Part shown: one piece after another, positions 1 through 9,942 of the stretch
How the letters are laid out: each line of letters starts with the position of its first letter
Numbering within the stretch: position 1 is the first letter of the stretch
From: Carposina sasakii
Taxonomy: Eukaryota; Arthropoda; Insecta; Lepidoptera; Carposinidae
Reading direction: 5' to 3'
Length of the DNA stretch: 64,000 nt
Assembly: GCA_014607495.2 (NCBI GenBank)
Contig: CP053156.1
Coordinates: 1,612,001 to 1,676,000, forward strand
Made by a program: the position numbers and the translations under genes
Notes under the pieces: generated by a model
The model's database searches: none
Seen by the model: the letters and a program-made list of their open reading frames with translations, nothing else
What the model was told of the DNA's origin: nothing

Positions 1-125
1 CACGGGAGGCGCTGCTGCCCACCTCCCGGAAACCCTTAATCGCCTCGTACGATACCCACGGGCAGATATGGGGTGGTACGAATTCTACTCTGCCGACACC
101 ACGCGGCCAGAACTCTATAATATTA
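1..125 (-). mobile_element. RTE-like LINE fragment (3' region)
   Basis: This stretch matches, in reverse orientation, the more complete copy at 4735-4975; shared blocks include the lines around CACCTCCCGGAAACCC and CGATACCCACGGGCAG. It is cut by the window start. The longer copies end in codons for A-Y-V-Q-Q-W-T, the same ending as the RTE reverse transcriptase remnants at 53028 and 61293, so I infer a truncated RTE family LINE. Confidence 0.6.
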
Positions 126-2317
126 TTATGGAATTAATAGTATTGAGGAACATAAAATATTTTCTAATGATCGTAACATAACAACTGAACAGCCAGGATC
201 CATTGAAATATTATTAGCTTGGCTGTCGGATATTGATTTTATGACTTGACTTTTATGACATGACTAAATGATTTTTAAATACCTATTCAACGATACCCCA
301 CTCGATATAGTTTGTCGACTTTAATTTTTTTGATTTTCACAAAATGGCGTCCAGTAGTCGCCATATTGGATTTTCACTAACGTCATGTCTTTAGTGACAC
401 TCGCCGGACTGAGAGGAATCGATTGACGTATGAATCATAAAAATCGGCCGAGGCGTTTGGTCTGTGTAGTGCTTCAAAGGAACATACAAACATACATAGG
501 CTGTTAAACACAATACCACTCCTTTGCGTCGCGCAGTGGGGAAAAAAACATCTTTGGTGTCATAAACTAGTTTGTAATGCAAATAAAATATTAGAGGATG
601 AATTTGATTACTTCTAGTCTTTTATGGTTTTTGACAGTACCGACTCAGCCTAGCTTACTTTTATGGTCATTAGCGTTTGAACTTTGAACATATTCAATAC
701 TTAAAACTTCCTTAGAATAGAAGGTGGCATAATTTAAGTTCCAGCAAGAGCATATTGTTAAGCGATTTTAAATTAAATAAGGGTAAATCGTATTAGTAAT
801 AACTGTTTGGACCATTTTCTCAAATAATAGAGACAAACTTAAGATTTTTTTAAATAGCAACTCTAGTCTTTACACAATTACCCAATTACGGGATATAGGC
901 ATAAAGAATCATCATTTTGATAAGTTTCGACTACCTCATTAATAAATAGGCGCGGATATTTAAAACATTCAATCCTGAACTAAAGCGTTTGTACAAACAA
1001 AACGTAACAGCAATCTCAGCCAAAACCGTCGGCGTAATAAAAAAAAGTTAAAAAGTCGAGCGGCGAAGACGCGGACGATGCGTCGACACGGTTCATTGAC
1101 CTCGTCGATATTTCTCGAAATTGGCCGTGGAATTCGCTCTTTTGCTTTTTAATTGTGAGTATCCAGCACTCGGAGACAAGGTGATATGTTTCAAGAGTCA
1201 AGACGCACCAGAAACGCCGCAGTTGTAACGGAACATCGGGATGTACAGAAGTTGTGGATTAACGTTAAGCGCGCTCCAGATCGCAGCGAGAAGATGACAT
1301 TCATTTTGTTGAGCCAATAGTCAGGCTACTTTACTTTCTTGTAAAAAAATCTAAACATAATTTTGCCATAATCTTGGCAAAGATAACGTGCATTTATAAT
1401 ATATAGAGTTGATTTTACAATAGATAATTAGAAGATTAGTATTTCTCACGGAATACTAAATAAGCACTGCCTATCACTGAACATCTTCATTAAAATTCAT
1501 TATAAATCATTTAGATCAAAACATTTGAATCCAAATGTCCAGATTTAATAATCGATAAATATTAATTGTATAACATTTACAATATTTTTGCGCGATGAGA
1601 TTGCTCGTTTATTGATCGTAACAACTGAAAGAACAAACTAATGGGTAATGTAAAGATCACAGGAGTAACCTGTGTAAACTTATCCGTATTGTACGACCTG
1701 TAACGGTGAAACATCAAGAGAAAGTCAATGGAACAAAACTCATAACAATAGATCAAATTATTTGAATATTACTTACAGTTGTTTACACGATATTAACGGT
1801 GATACTGTCAATTCATTTGGCACTAGCCCAAGTTATACTTCTGAAAAACGCAGACTAATGACTGGATGTATACAGCCCAACCGACAAGGCAAGAAAGCAG
1901 CCAACGGACATTAATTATGAGCTTGTTTATTGGTAGATCTGCGAATGTAACTGAATGTGGCGAATGTGAAGACAGGTTGGACAAATTAGTACGCGGTTAT
2001 GTCGAAATGTCAACCATTTCTTTCAGTTGTCCGCTTGTATTTCCATGCAACTTCGTTAGCATGACGGATCAGCGTCAATGCATCTATTGCGACCGAGTCA
2101 CGCAAAGTTCAGCACAGGAGTTAATTAGTAACTTAGATCAATGATTGTAATAATACACTACTAACCGTCTGCTATAATGACGAAAAGAAATAACTAAGTA
2201 TCTTGTATGTCTAGATAAAGAACTAACAATGACACCGTTGAAAGTAAAGGCTCAAAACCTAGCTTCAAAACTTATAAAAAAGTCTACTAATGCTGAACCA
2301 TAAGAAAATATCCTACA
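126..2317. other. Non-coding stretch, no gene seen
   Basis: AT-rich DNA with only short chance reading frames (the longest is about 92 codons at 1866-2144, cysteine-containing but not recognisable). I see no repeat shared with the rest of the window and no splice-flanked coding exon. Confidence 0.5.
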
Positions 2318-2423
2318 TACATATAATCATGCCTTTATCCCTTACGGGGAAGGCAGAGCACCAGGGGCCGATAGGACCACATGGTGCCACTTCTGACCAA
2401 TTTTGAGGGTATAGTTGAGATGT
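2318..2423. repeat. Interspersed repeat, copy 1 of 2
   Basis: About 105 bp that recurs almost unchanged at 15297-15415. Both hold ATCCCTTA, GGGGCCGATAGG/GGGCCGGTAGA, ACCACATGGTGCCACTTCTG and end in GAGATGTACAAG or CAGATGTACAAG. The type of element is not clear; no ORF crosses it. Confidence 0.7.
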
Positions 2424-2529
2424 ACAAGAAAATATCCTTATGAAAAGATTGTACATAATGATAATGGCTTTAATCAACTAGACGAGATCCTACAGCCAAG
2501 TTCAGCATAGCGGGTACAGATGTACTAAA

Positions 2530-2705
2530 TGATCAGTAACAAGTTGCTAGCTTATCGCTTGAGAGAATGCCCGAGTTCCTTGTTCGACTCTTACGCCATG
2601 CACGAAAGGTGATGCAGTTTATGTATTCTAGTGAAACCCAAAAGTGGCTGTGGTATCTCGTTTATGGTCCTGCAGTTCTGGCTCCAGATTTCGGGAACAC
2701 AGCAG
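2530..2705. repeat. Rearranged interspersed repeat shared with 61.1-61.3 kb
   Basis: Positions 2535-2600 resemble the reverse complement of 61130-61195 (TTGCTAGC...GAGAGAA...CGAGTTCCTT), while 2660-2700 resembles 61237-61275 in the same direction (CCTGCAGTT...TTTCGGGAA). The two halves are thus in different relative orientation in the two places. A related piece also lies near 52890 and 50060. Probably a decayed transposon part; class unknown. Confidence 0.4.
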
Positions 2706-4080
2706 TATATTATGTATGTAATCAGTTAAAAGGTAACTGTTTTACATCTTCACTGCATGCAATAACTTAATACCCGTGGCCCGTAGGAATGACCGTCCTG
2801 TCATCGGTAAACATTTTGACAGCTTGCCGCATCATTGACGATCCTGACACGTCCATATTACCGTCATGACTTGCCATGGTACCGAGCTGTCCACAAACCT
2901 GTTAAGTATTAACGCTTATAGCATGATCCTTATCAAGCTGTCAGTGACAGCCAATTTGTTGTAACTTGACGGATTAGTTTGACCATGAGGAAAAAAAGGT
3001 AATTTGTAGACAATTGTCGAAACAAGGTGCAAATGTTGAAAGATATTAGATTAGATGTTATGCGTAGATGATAAACGGTTCAGGGTTGCTTCTAAAGTAA
3101 TTTGTCTAACTTGTTACTTACCTACTAGACTAGGTGTTTCCTTACGTAGAAAGGTAAAAAGTTAAACTTTAAGATCTATGTAAAAAATAATTTAAAAGTA
3201 CTCGTACTGATTAGGTGACTAACTAACTACTAACCAATCCATCACATTCTCTTTAAAAAAAACACGTTTCAAAAAAGCAATATTTCATACATTTGTAATT
3301 TGAATCTTAAGCACGTGTTGACATGTAAAGGAATACCATAATAGTATAGTGTACCGTTAACGCTTATTATCTAAATCGGTATTAAGGAAGTGGCGGAGCT
3401 ATTTAAAAATACCTACGCGAGGTGCGACCCTAAGTTACGAGCACTCGATAATGTTTAGTCTATTATAATTAGCCTCGCTCCCGACCAAACTGAAATGGGC
3501 TTAAATCAGAAAAACTAGCGGATATAAATGTCGTTCTATGCCTTGTAAACTCTTTCAGGAGGCCGGGTAAATATGGGGCAGGTTCAGCACTTCTGGACTT
3601 CTCATGGGTAAAAACGATGATGATGACGTCACTATGCTATGGCATAGTAGCATACTAAGAATCAACAGCATTGACTTTCCTTGATTTACAAGTAAGTCGT
3701 TACAGATTCTGTGATAGTAGAAGTGAGAGTTAAAACATCTCTCCAAAATATTTTACAATAGGCTAAAAGGAGGAAGGGTAAAGCACCTGGATGAGCCTTA
3801 CAAATTATGAGAAAGTTAAAAAATATGGTCTGTAAATAGATAACAATACAAAGACAAAAAGGAAACATTTACGTAACGTGGTACCTATAAATTAACAACA
3901 GTTCAAGAAAATTCTGTGAAAGATAATACTAATTAGGCAAGAGAGAATGGTTAGTAGGTAGGCGAGTTCGTGGTATTACTTATTTTGCGGTTAACAATTA
4001 GCGGGTTTGCCAAATCGATAAGATAATTTTAAAAAAAACTAGTAAATATTATTACTGGATAAAATAGACAGACAGGTAGA
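2706..4080. other. Non-coding stretch, no gene seen
   Basis: No coding exon or recognisable repeat. Short frames on the minus strand (3555-3868) have no protein-like features. Confidence 0.5.
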
Positions 4081-4160
4081 GAATTATTATCATATTATTA
4101 TATCTCACTCGGGTGAAGAATTTTTTCATTTCTTTATTAATAATTTTTATATCATATTAT
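4080..4160 (+). mobile_element. SINE fragment (tRNA-type SINE 3' end)
   Basis: The block TCACTCGGGTGAAGAATTTT followed by TTTCATTTCTTTATTAATAA matches the end of the tRNA-like head and the body of the SINE at 25880-25990. The A-box half is missing, so this is a 5'-truncated copy. Confidence 0.6.
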
Positions 4161-4734
4161 TGTTTAAGTGAAAGGTCACTAATCTTTATTTTCTGGTATT
4201 TACATTTAAGAATGACTTGTTATCATGTTTTTATGAGTAAGTATACTAGTTTAGTGAACATAGCTATAAAGTCGAATAAAAATTCTGTTTAGTACATTAT
4301 GAAACATGCGTATTATATAGTGTAAAAAATTTGTTTATTCAGTTATTTCATACTTATACCAAAGGTAACAAACATTCATTGTTATGACGCTACATCCTCT
4401 CATATGCACCAACATCGCTGGCGGCCGCCACGCGCGTACCAGCAGATGCGCAGGATTCTACCTGCACGCGCTCGCTCCCTTGCATATGCCATGCCATTCG
4501 CCCCAGACTGCCACTAGTATGTTGACTTTAAGCCTCTTGTTCAGCTGTTTTTGATACGATTATCTTGTGCTTGCTTATTAAGTTTCATTCTTGATAGTTA
4601 AATCGCGTTTACTTAATAGGATTTGTATTCATTTGAATGTTTATTAATTTGTTTATAATTAAACCCACAAATTTACATTGAGTACTTACATATCTAATTA
4701 TACTCGTATGTCCATATTTTCTATTTCGTACGAG
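4161..4734. other. Non-coding stretch with a GC-rich patch
   Basis: Mostly AT-rich. Positions 4385-4510 form an isolated GC-rich patch (NotI-like GGCGGCCGCC, CACGCGCG) with no open frame that I recognise. It could be a promoter-like island or part of an old mobile element; nothing in the sequence decides this. Confidence 0.35.
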
Positions 4735-4975
4735 TAGAATTCGTACCACCCCATGTCTGCCCGTGGGTATCGTACAAGGCGATTAAGGGTTTCCGGGAGG
4801 TGGGTAGCAGTGCCTCCCGTGTTGACAACATAGTCCAAAATTCAAACTGCGGTCACCAACCCGCCTGCCCAGCGTGGTGACTATGAGCAAATACCCCCCA
4901 TGGCAGTCTTGTGGCGTGCTCCGGGGGAGGCCTACGTCCAGCAGTGGACTGTAATAGGCTGATGATGATGATGAT
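4735..4975 (+). mobile_element. RTE-like LINE 3' end, most complete short copy
   Basis: Ends with GCCTACGTCCAGCAGTGGAC, encoding A-Y-V-Q-Q-W-T, then a (TGA)n-like tail at 4958-4974. The ending matches the reverse transcriptase C-terminus read at 53028 and 61293, and a simple-repeat 3' tail is usual for RTE elements. The upstream part (CACCAACCCGCCTGCCCAGC) is shared with copies at 45130, 50098 and 53385. Confidence 0.65.
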
Positions 4976-6526
4976 TTTCTATTTAGTAATACATACATTT
5001 GCGGACCTGTAAGAGTCATAGATACGCCAACGGAATATTTTTTCCAACCGCGACTACCTATCACGCTGTCTCTATGGCCGCACCATCCTTGAGATGCTTT
5101 TAACTAGCCGTTCGACGGTAATTGCACTCACATTTATTGCGCTTACTGAAAATAAATGATGGCTTATCATGTTTTCCTACAGTAAATTAGTTTTGCTCAA
5201 GGAAATTGCGTATTACAGAGAGAGTAACAGACACCGAATAATATTCTCAAATAGTAATCAAATATAATGTGCTTTTAAATTATTTAACTACCTTTTAAAA
5301 CGATTCTAGGTAAGTCACAGGTCTATACTTATATAAAGTGAACCAAAACCTCTATCTTGTCTCATACTAAAACTTTTAATGATTTTTAAAAGGAAAGTGA
5401 ACATAAAAAATGTTGACTGCATGAAATTATTCAATAAACTCAAACATAATCGTTTGGACACGTGTACTCACTACTCCTATTTCATTATACCCACATACAC
5501 AATACATACAGATTTTCATTATTGGCATCTCATTATTGAGATCATTATTATTGACACTTCTTCGTCAGAAAAAACTTGGTGACGATTTTTTATGATAAAA
5601 TTGAAGGCATTAAATTGAAGTAGGTAACTATCTAACTACGTACCTACATACCTATATAATCTACCTACCTACCATTAAACATCAATTTTGCTGATTAAGT
5701 ACTAATAAATAAATACCCTTCGCATTGTTTCAAAGCGGATACAACTCTGACTCAGAAGGAAGAAAATAAATAGGGAATATCTATATTTAGTAGTTACATT
5801 AGAACCTATGAATAGCACCCACGATACCCATCCACATACATCAACGCGTCCAATATAACCCAGTCGATACGCCGCCAGAACAAAAAACTCCCATGTTTTG
5901 TATTCCACGCCTAAATCATTATGTGAAATAAAAAAATTGCTGACCCGGAAAGGGATTGCGATAAGAACGCAGATTTCAACAATGAACCTTTTTGGAAAAC
6001 TTAAATAATACAAAGAGTTATCGTACGAATTGGAATTCCTAGAAAGTGATTAAAAGGTGCTACTAATTATCTGGTTTGGCGACTACCACGTAGGTGGACT
6101 AGGAGTAACCATCGGAAAATTCTTGTGCCTACGTGACCAATGTAACAACTTAGACAATACACAAAATACCGTATTACAGCAAGACAGAGATCAGAAACAC
6201 GTACTTATACTATGTATACCTAGGTACTTATGTTGGTAAGAAAATATACATAGGCAATAGATTTAAACGTAGATGAAACGATGATGCTCCAACAAAACAT
6301 ACTTACTTACATTATATCATGTGTCAACGTTAGTTTAAAATAATAAAAAAATACCAGGCTCTGTAGCTGACGAATATGAAAAGGCAAAACCAGAGTTGTT
6401 GGTAAAGAATCTGAATAAACCAGGAAAAAGGACTGACAGAACTGTAACCGTTTCTAGTAAACTTTCGAAAATCAAATATTTTGGGGCGTACTGTATGGGG
6501 CGTAGATGTCTTTGTGTTTCAGATAG
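4976..6526. other. Non-coding stretch, no gene seen
   Basis: AT-rich with stretches of TACCTACC motif (5628-5676). Frames at 5379-5582, 5702-6013 and 6057-6239 look like chance frames: no conserved motif, no splice context that I can support. Confidence 0.5.
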
Positions 6527-6660
6527 TTATACTTTAATGTTGCATCCTCGAGATTTAATATACAATGTAGTCCGTCTTCCTATGTATTGCATTGCCACAC
6601 TGTTCAGATAAAAAAAAGTGAATTTTGTCTATACCAAACGTCAGCTGTCACTTCATTCGT
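6527..6660 (+). repeat. Left inverted terminal repeat of the DIRS element
   Basis: Its reverse complement is found at 11271-11396 with few changes (one cluster: ATCCTCGAG here against ATCCGAAGAG there; and one A more in the poly-A run). The outermost part, 6527-6570, is copied in reverse in the internal region at 11073-11115, which fixes the left end near 6527. Confidence 0.92.
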
Positions 6661-6756
6661 GTTTCGTGTGCGGCATTGCTACTTCGTTATTATTCAATAT
6701 TTTATCTTTTTTTATCAGTTTAATCGTTTATTCTTTAGATAGTTTCATATTTAAAT

Positions 6757-8075
6757 ATGGGCAAAAGAAAACGTGAGAATAAGGAAGAATATTTATTACG
6801 AAAGATAAGGCGATATGAAAATAAATTAAGACTTAGACGTGAAAAAGGTAAGTACTTAGATCTACCTTCGCTGTACTTGTTTTTTGCCATCTTAAAGAGA
6901 TAATACGAGATATTATCCTGATAGCAAGTTGTTTTTGTATTTATTAGAGTGGTAACACGTGATGTTATCCAGAAGTACGTTTTTTACTTTCTTAGCGAGA
7001 TAGTACGCGATACTATCCTGAAAGTAATTATGACTTTCTCTCCCCAGAGAATAGAACTTCGCGGTCGCCTGAGTCATTATGCGATGACTATGGAAGTCCA
7101 GCTAATTCCTTCGAAGATATAAACAGTGGCCCTGATGATATTATCACATCGGAAGTGACAACCTCGGAACATAATCAAGTAATAAGATCAAGAGTCAATA
7201 CTATGCCACAACATATCACCACGCAGCCTCCACCTCCGGCGCAAGATCAATCGTCGAACGGTCCAAGTGCAACCGTCGAAACTGCGCCCGATATCCCGAT
7301 TGAAATTCTACAAATGCTTGGAGAGGCGAAAAAATTAGATCCTGCGTTAGGTACAAAAATACCCGATGAAGTCGCTGAACGTTGGGGAAAGATTCTCCTT
7401 GATGGTTTGGCCAAAGAGCAGAAAGAAGCATTGAAAGAGAAGATGCTTGTACCTGAAAATTTTACTTTAGCCCGAGCACCAAAATTAAACCCTGAAGTGT
7501 CTTCAGTATTATCTGACTCAGCTAAAAACCGAGACAAACACCTAGAAGCAGCGCAAAACCAACTTGGTATGGGTATCGCAGGCCTGGTTAATTTAACATC
7601 AGACCTTATACACGCCGAATCGATCGACAAGATGGATATTTTAAAAAGAATATCTGAGGTCAGTCAGATATTACTTGATTTACATCATGAAGAAACTTTT
7701 AATAGGCGCAAACTTATAGTGCCTCTTCTAGATAAAAATTTCTGGAACATAATAAAAGGTGTAACAAGAGATCACCTTTTGTTTGGCACAACACTTGGTG
7801 AGAAAATTAAAACATCAAAAGATATAGAAAAATCTAGCCAACAGATAAAGAAACCTGTTGTACCTAATGCTACTGGCAATCGCCGAATAGGATTCCAACA
7901 GGGAAATGCGAGAGGTCCTCCCCGGAAAACGACCAATACGAATATGACGCAAGCACCGAGTCGATATCAGCCGCAGCCATCAACGTCATCAGCGAGGAGG
8001 ACCCAGAATGTGTCAACTCAACGCGGCCACTATGCGGGCAGCCGGAGACCTTACGACAAGAAAAATCGCCGTTAG
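6757..8075 (+). CDS. gag: DIRS Gag-like protein, spliced, intact
   Basis: Two exons, 6757-6847 and 7048-8075, give 372 residues from ATG at 6757 (MGKRKREN start, lysine/arginine-rich) without a stop. The donor is AAG|GTAAGT at 6848 and the acceptor TCTCTCCCCAG ends at 7047; phase is kept across the junction. An unspliced reading from the same ATG stops soon after the donor, which supports the intron. Exon 2 resembles DIRS ORF1 products: a helical middle with the PENF...APKLNPEV type of motif, a D-K-H...Q-N-Q-L-G-M-G segment, and a basic tail rich in R, G and S that may bind nucleic acid. Function (particle or RNP formation with element RNA) is by family. The intronless reading would instead start no earlier than 7155 without an ATG. 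The 3' part overlaps the RT frame. Confidence 0.8.
6848..7047 (+). other. Spliceosomal intron inside DIRS gag
   Basis: 200 bp, starts GTAAGT and ends in a pyrimidine tract plus CAG. It joins a 30-codon basic leader to the main gag frame in phase. It carries the three-hairpin array listed separately. An intron kept inside a retrotransposon implies that some unspliced full-length RNA must escape splicing to be copied. Confidence 0.75.
6899..7017 (+). promoter_or_regulatory. Array of three 19-nt hairpins with constant loop in gag intron
   Basis: Hairpins at 6899-6917 (GATAATACGAGATATTATC), 6951-6969 (GGTAACACGTGATGTTATC) and 6999-7017 (GATAGTACGCGATACTATC). Each has a 7-bp stem and a 5-nt loop of form CGNGA. 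Stem pairs change together: A-T to G-C at pair 5 in the third, T-A to C-G at pair 6 in the second, and one G-T wobble in the second. Spacing is 52 and 48 nt, each followed by a CTGA/CAGA-AG-like segment, so the units are diverged ~50-nt tandem repeats. The role is unknown: RNA retention or export signal, splicing control, or a protein or recombinase binding site are all possible. Confidence 0.7.
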
Positions 8076-9942
8076 AGGTAACTCATTCTGGTAGAATTAG
8101 ACACTTTTATGATAATTGGACGTCTATAACTGACGACCCTGTCGTATTAGGTTATGTTAAAGGCTATAAAATACCATTTATGGGCAAGGTTTACCAAAAT
8201 ATGGAACCTAAGAACCCACCATCTCCTCACGATGATATGGAAATGGCCATTTTGAAACTTATTAAGTTAGGAGCGATATCTAAATGCGTCGATATAAGAC
8301 AACAATTTATTTCTCCAGTTTTTTTGACACCCAAAAGCACTGGAGGTTACAGATTTATATTAAATTTAAAAGCTCTCAATAAATTCTTACCAATTCGTCA
8401 TTTTAAAATGGATGACATACGTACCGTTTCCAAACTCGTTTTACATAATTCATTTATGGCAACTGTTGATTTAAAGGAATCCTATTTCTTAGTTCCAGTT
8501 CATGAATCACAAAGGAAATATCTAAGATTTCGCTACAATGAAGTCTTATATGAGTTTAATTGTTTACCATATGGCCATAGTCTTGCACCACTTATATTTA
8601 CAAAACTATTAAAACCGGTTATGTCTTACTTACGGAATAATAATCACACCGTAGTCTCATATTTAGATGACATTATCTGCATCGGTGATACTTACGATAC
8701 TTGTTCTGCAACTGTTACGTCTGTCATTCAAATATTTGAAAAGTTAGGCCTTGTGATTAATTATGAAAAAAGTTGTCCAAAGCCGAGCCAGATTTGCAAA
8801 TTTTTGGGATTCATTATAAATTCAAAATCAATGTGCTTACAATTGCCATTAGAAAAAATAAACAAAATCACTAAATTGATATCCAAAACTCGATGTAAGG
8901 ACAGCGTTAGTATTCGAGACTTTGCAAAGCTTATTGGTACTTTATCAGCAGCTTGCCCTGCTATTGCTTACGGCCGGGTATACACTAAACGTTTCGAACG
9001 GGAAAAGTATTTAGCCCTCTTAAAAACAAATGACAATTACGACGAGAAAATGTTACTTAACTCCACTTTGCAAGAGGACTTCTCATGGTGGAGTCATATA
9101 TTGAACAAAAATATGAATAAGTTTCGCGATGGCCATTTTTACAAAGAAATATTTACGGATTCTTCGCTCACGGGCTGGGGTGCAGTCTGTGAGGGTGAAG
9201 TTACCAGAGGTCATTGGTCCCTAGAAGAACGAAGATATCACATAAATTTTCTTGAGTTATTAGCCGCTTTCCTCGGCTTAAAAACCTTTTGCAAAAACAA
9301 ACGAAATATTGACATACTTCTCAGAATAGACAACACCACTGCCATAGCCTATATCAATAAAATGGGAGGTATTCAATTCCCCCATTTAAACAATATTACG
9401 CGAGAAATATGGCAGTGGTGTGAGGAAAGGCAGATTTACATATTTGCATCATATATCAGGTCAAGAGAGAATACTGATGCTGATCAAGCTTCTAGATATA
9501 CCAACATCGATACGGAGTGGGAACTTAATTCCACCTTGTTCAGGTCTATCACCAATAAGTTTAGTCAACTGATATTGATCTATTTGCTTCGCGTCAAAAT
9601 AAAAAATGTAGTAAATATTTGTCTTGGCAACGCGATCCAGATGCTTATGATATAGATGCATTGACAGTGTCATGGAAACGTTACTTCTTTTACGCCTTCC
9701 CACCATTTGCGCTTATACTGAAATGCTTAAGAAAAATAATTAACGATAAAGCAACTGGAATAGTTCTCGTCCCGTATTGGCCAAGTCAACCTTGGTACCC
9801 GCTGTTTAGAAGATTGATTATCTCAGAAATAATTTTTTTTGAAGCTGATAAAAATAATTTGTTGTCTCCTTACAGGGAACCTCATCCCATGTGGAGAAAA
9901 CTTACCCTGGCTTGCGCGATACTATCAGGGAATCGTACTTGA
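7868..9942 (+). CDS. pol: DIRS reverse transcriptase-RNase H (one frameshift)
   Basis: The frame is open from 7868, inside gag and in the -1 frame relative to it, with no ATG until 8180. Translation upstream of that ATG already reads like the RT leader (G-R-I-R-H-F-Y-D-N-W at 8090-8119), so the protein is longer than the ATG-started 491 residues. Counting from that ATG: RT catalytic Asp in A-T-V-D (97) and Y-L-D-D (161-164); RNase H with T-D-S-S (D327), E359 in F-L-E-L, D384 in R-I-D-N. At about 9566-9570 the frame shifts by one base: past it the family-typical D-I-D-L-F-A-S-R motif and the W-P-S-Q-P-W-Y-P segment continue in another frame to 9942, while the original frame ends at 9655. A one-base deletion explains this. 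Expression likely needs ribosomal frameshifting or reinitiation from gag. The copy would make a truncated product. Confidence 0.88.

Noticed and set aside
1866..2144. 92-codon frame with several cysteines (C-x2-C like)
   Set aside because: Cysteine spacing fits no zinc-finger class that I know, and there is no exon context.
7216..7630. Minus-strand open frames across gag
   Set aside because: They are the complement of the real gag coding sequence and have no features of their own.
9619..9942. Separate small gene between RT and recombinase
   Set aside because: It is the frameshifted continuation of the RT-RNase H ORF, as its motifs follow those of the family in order.
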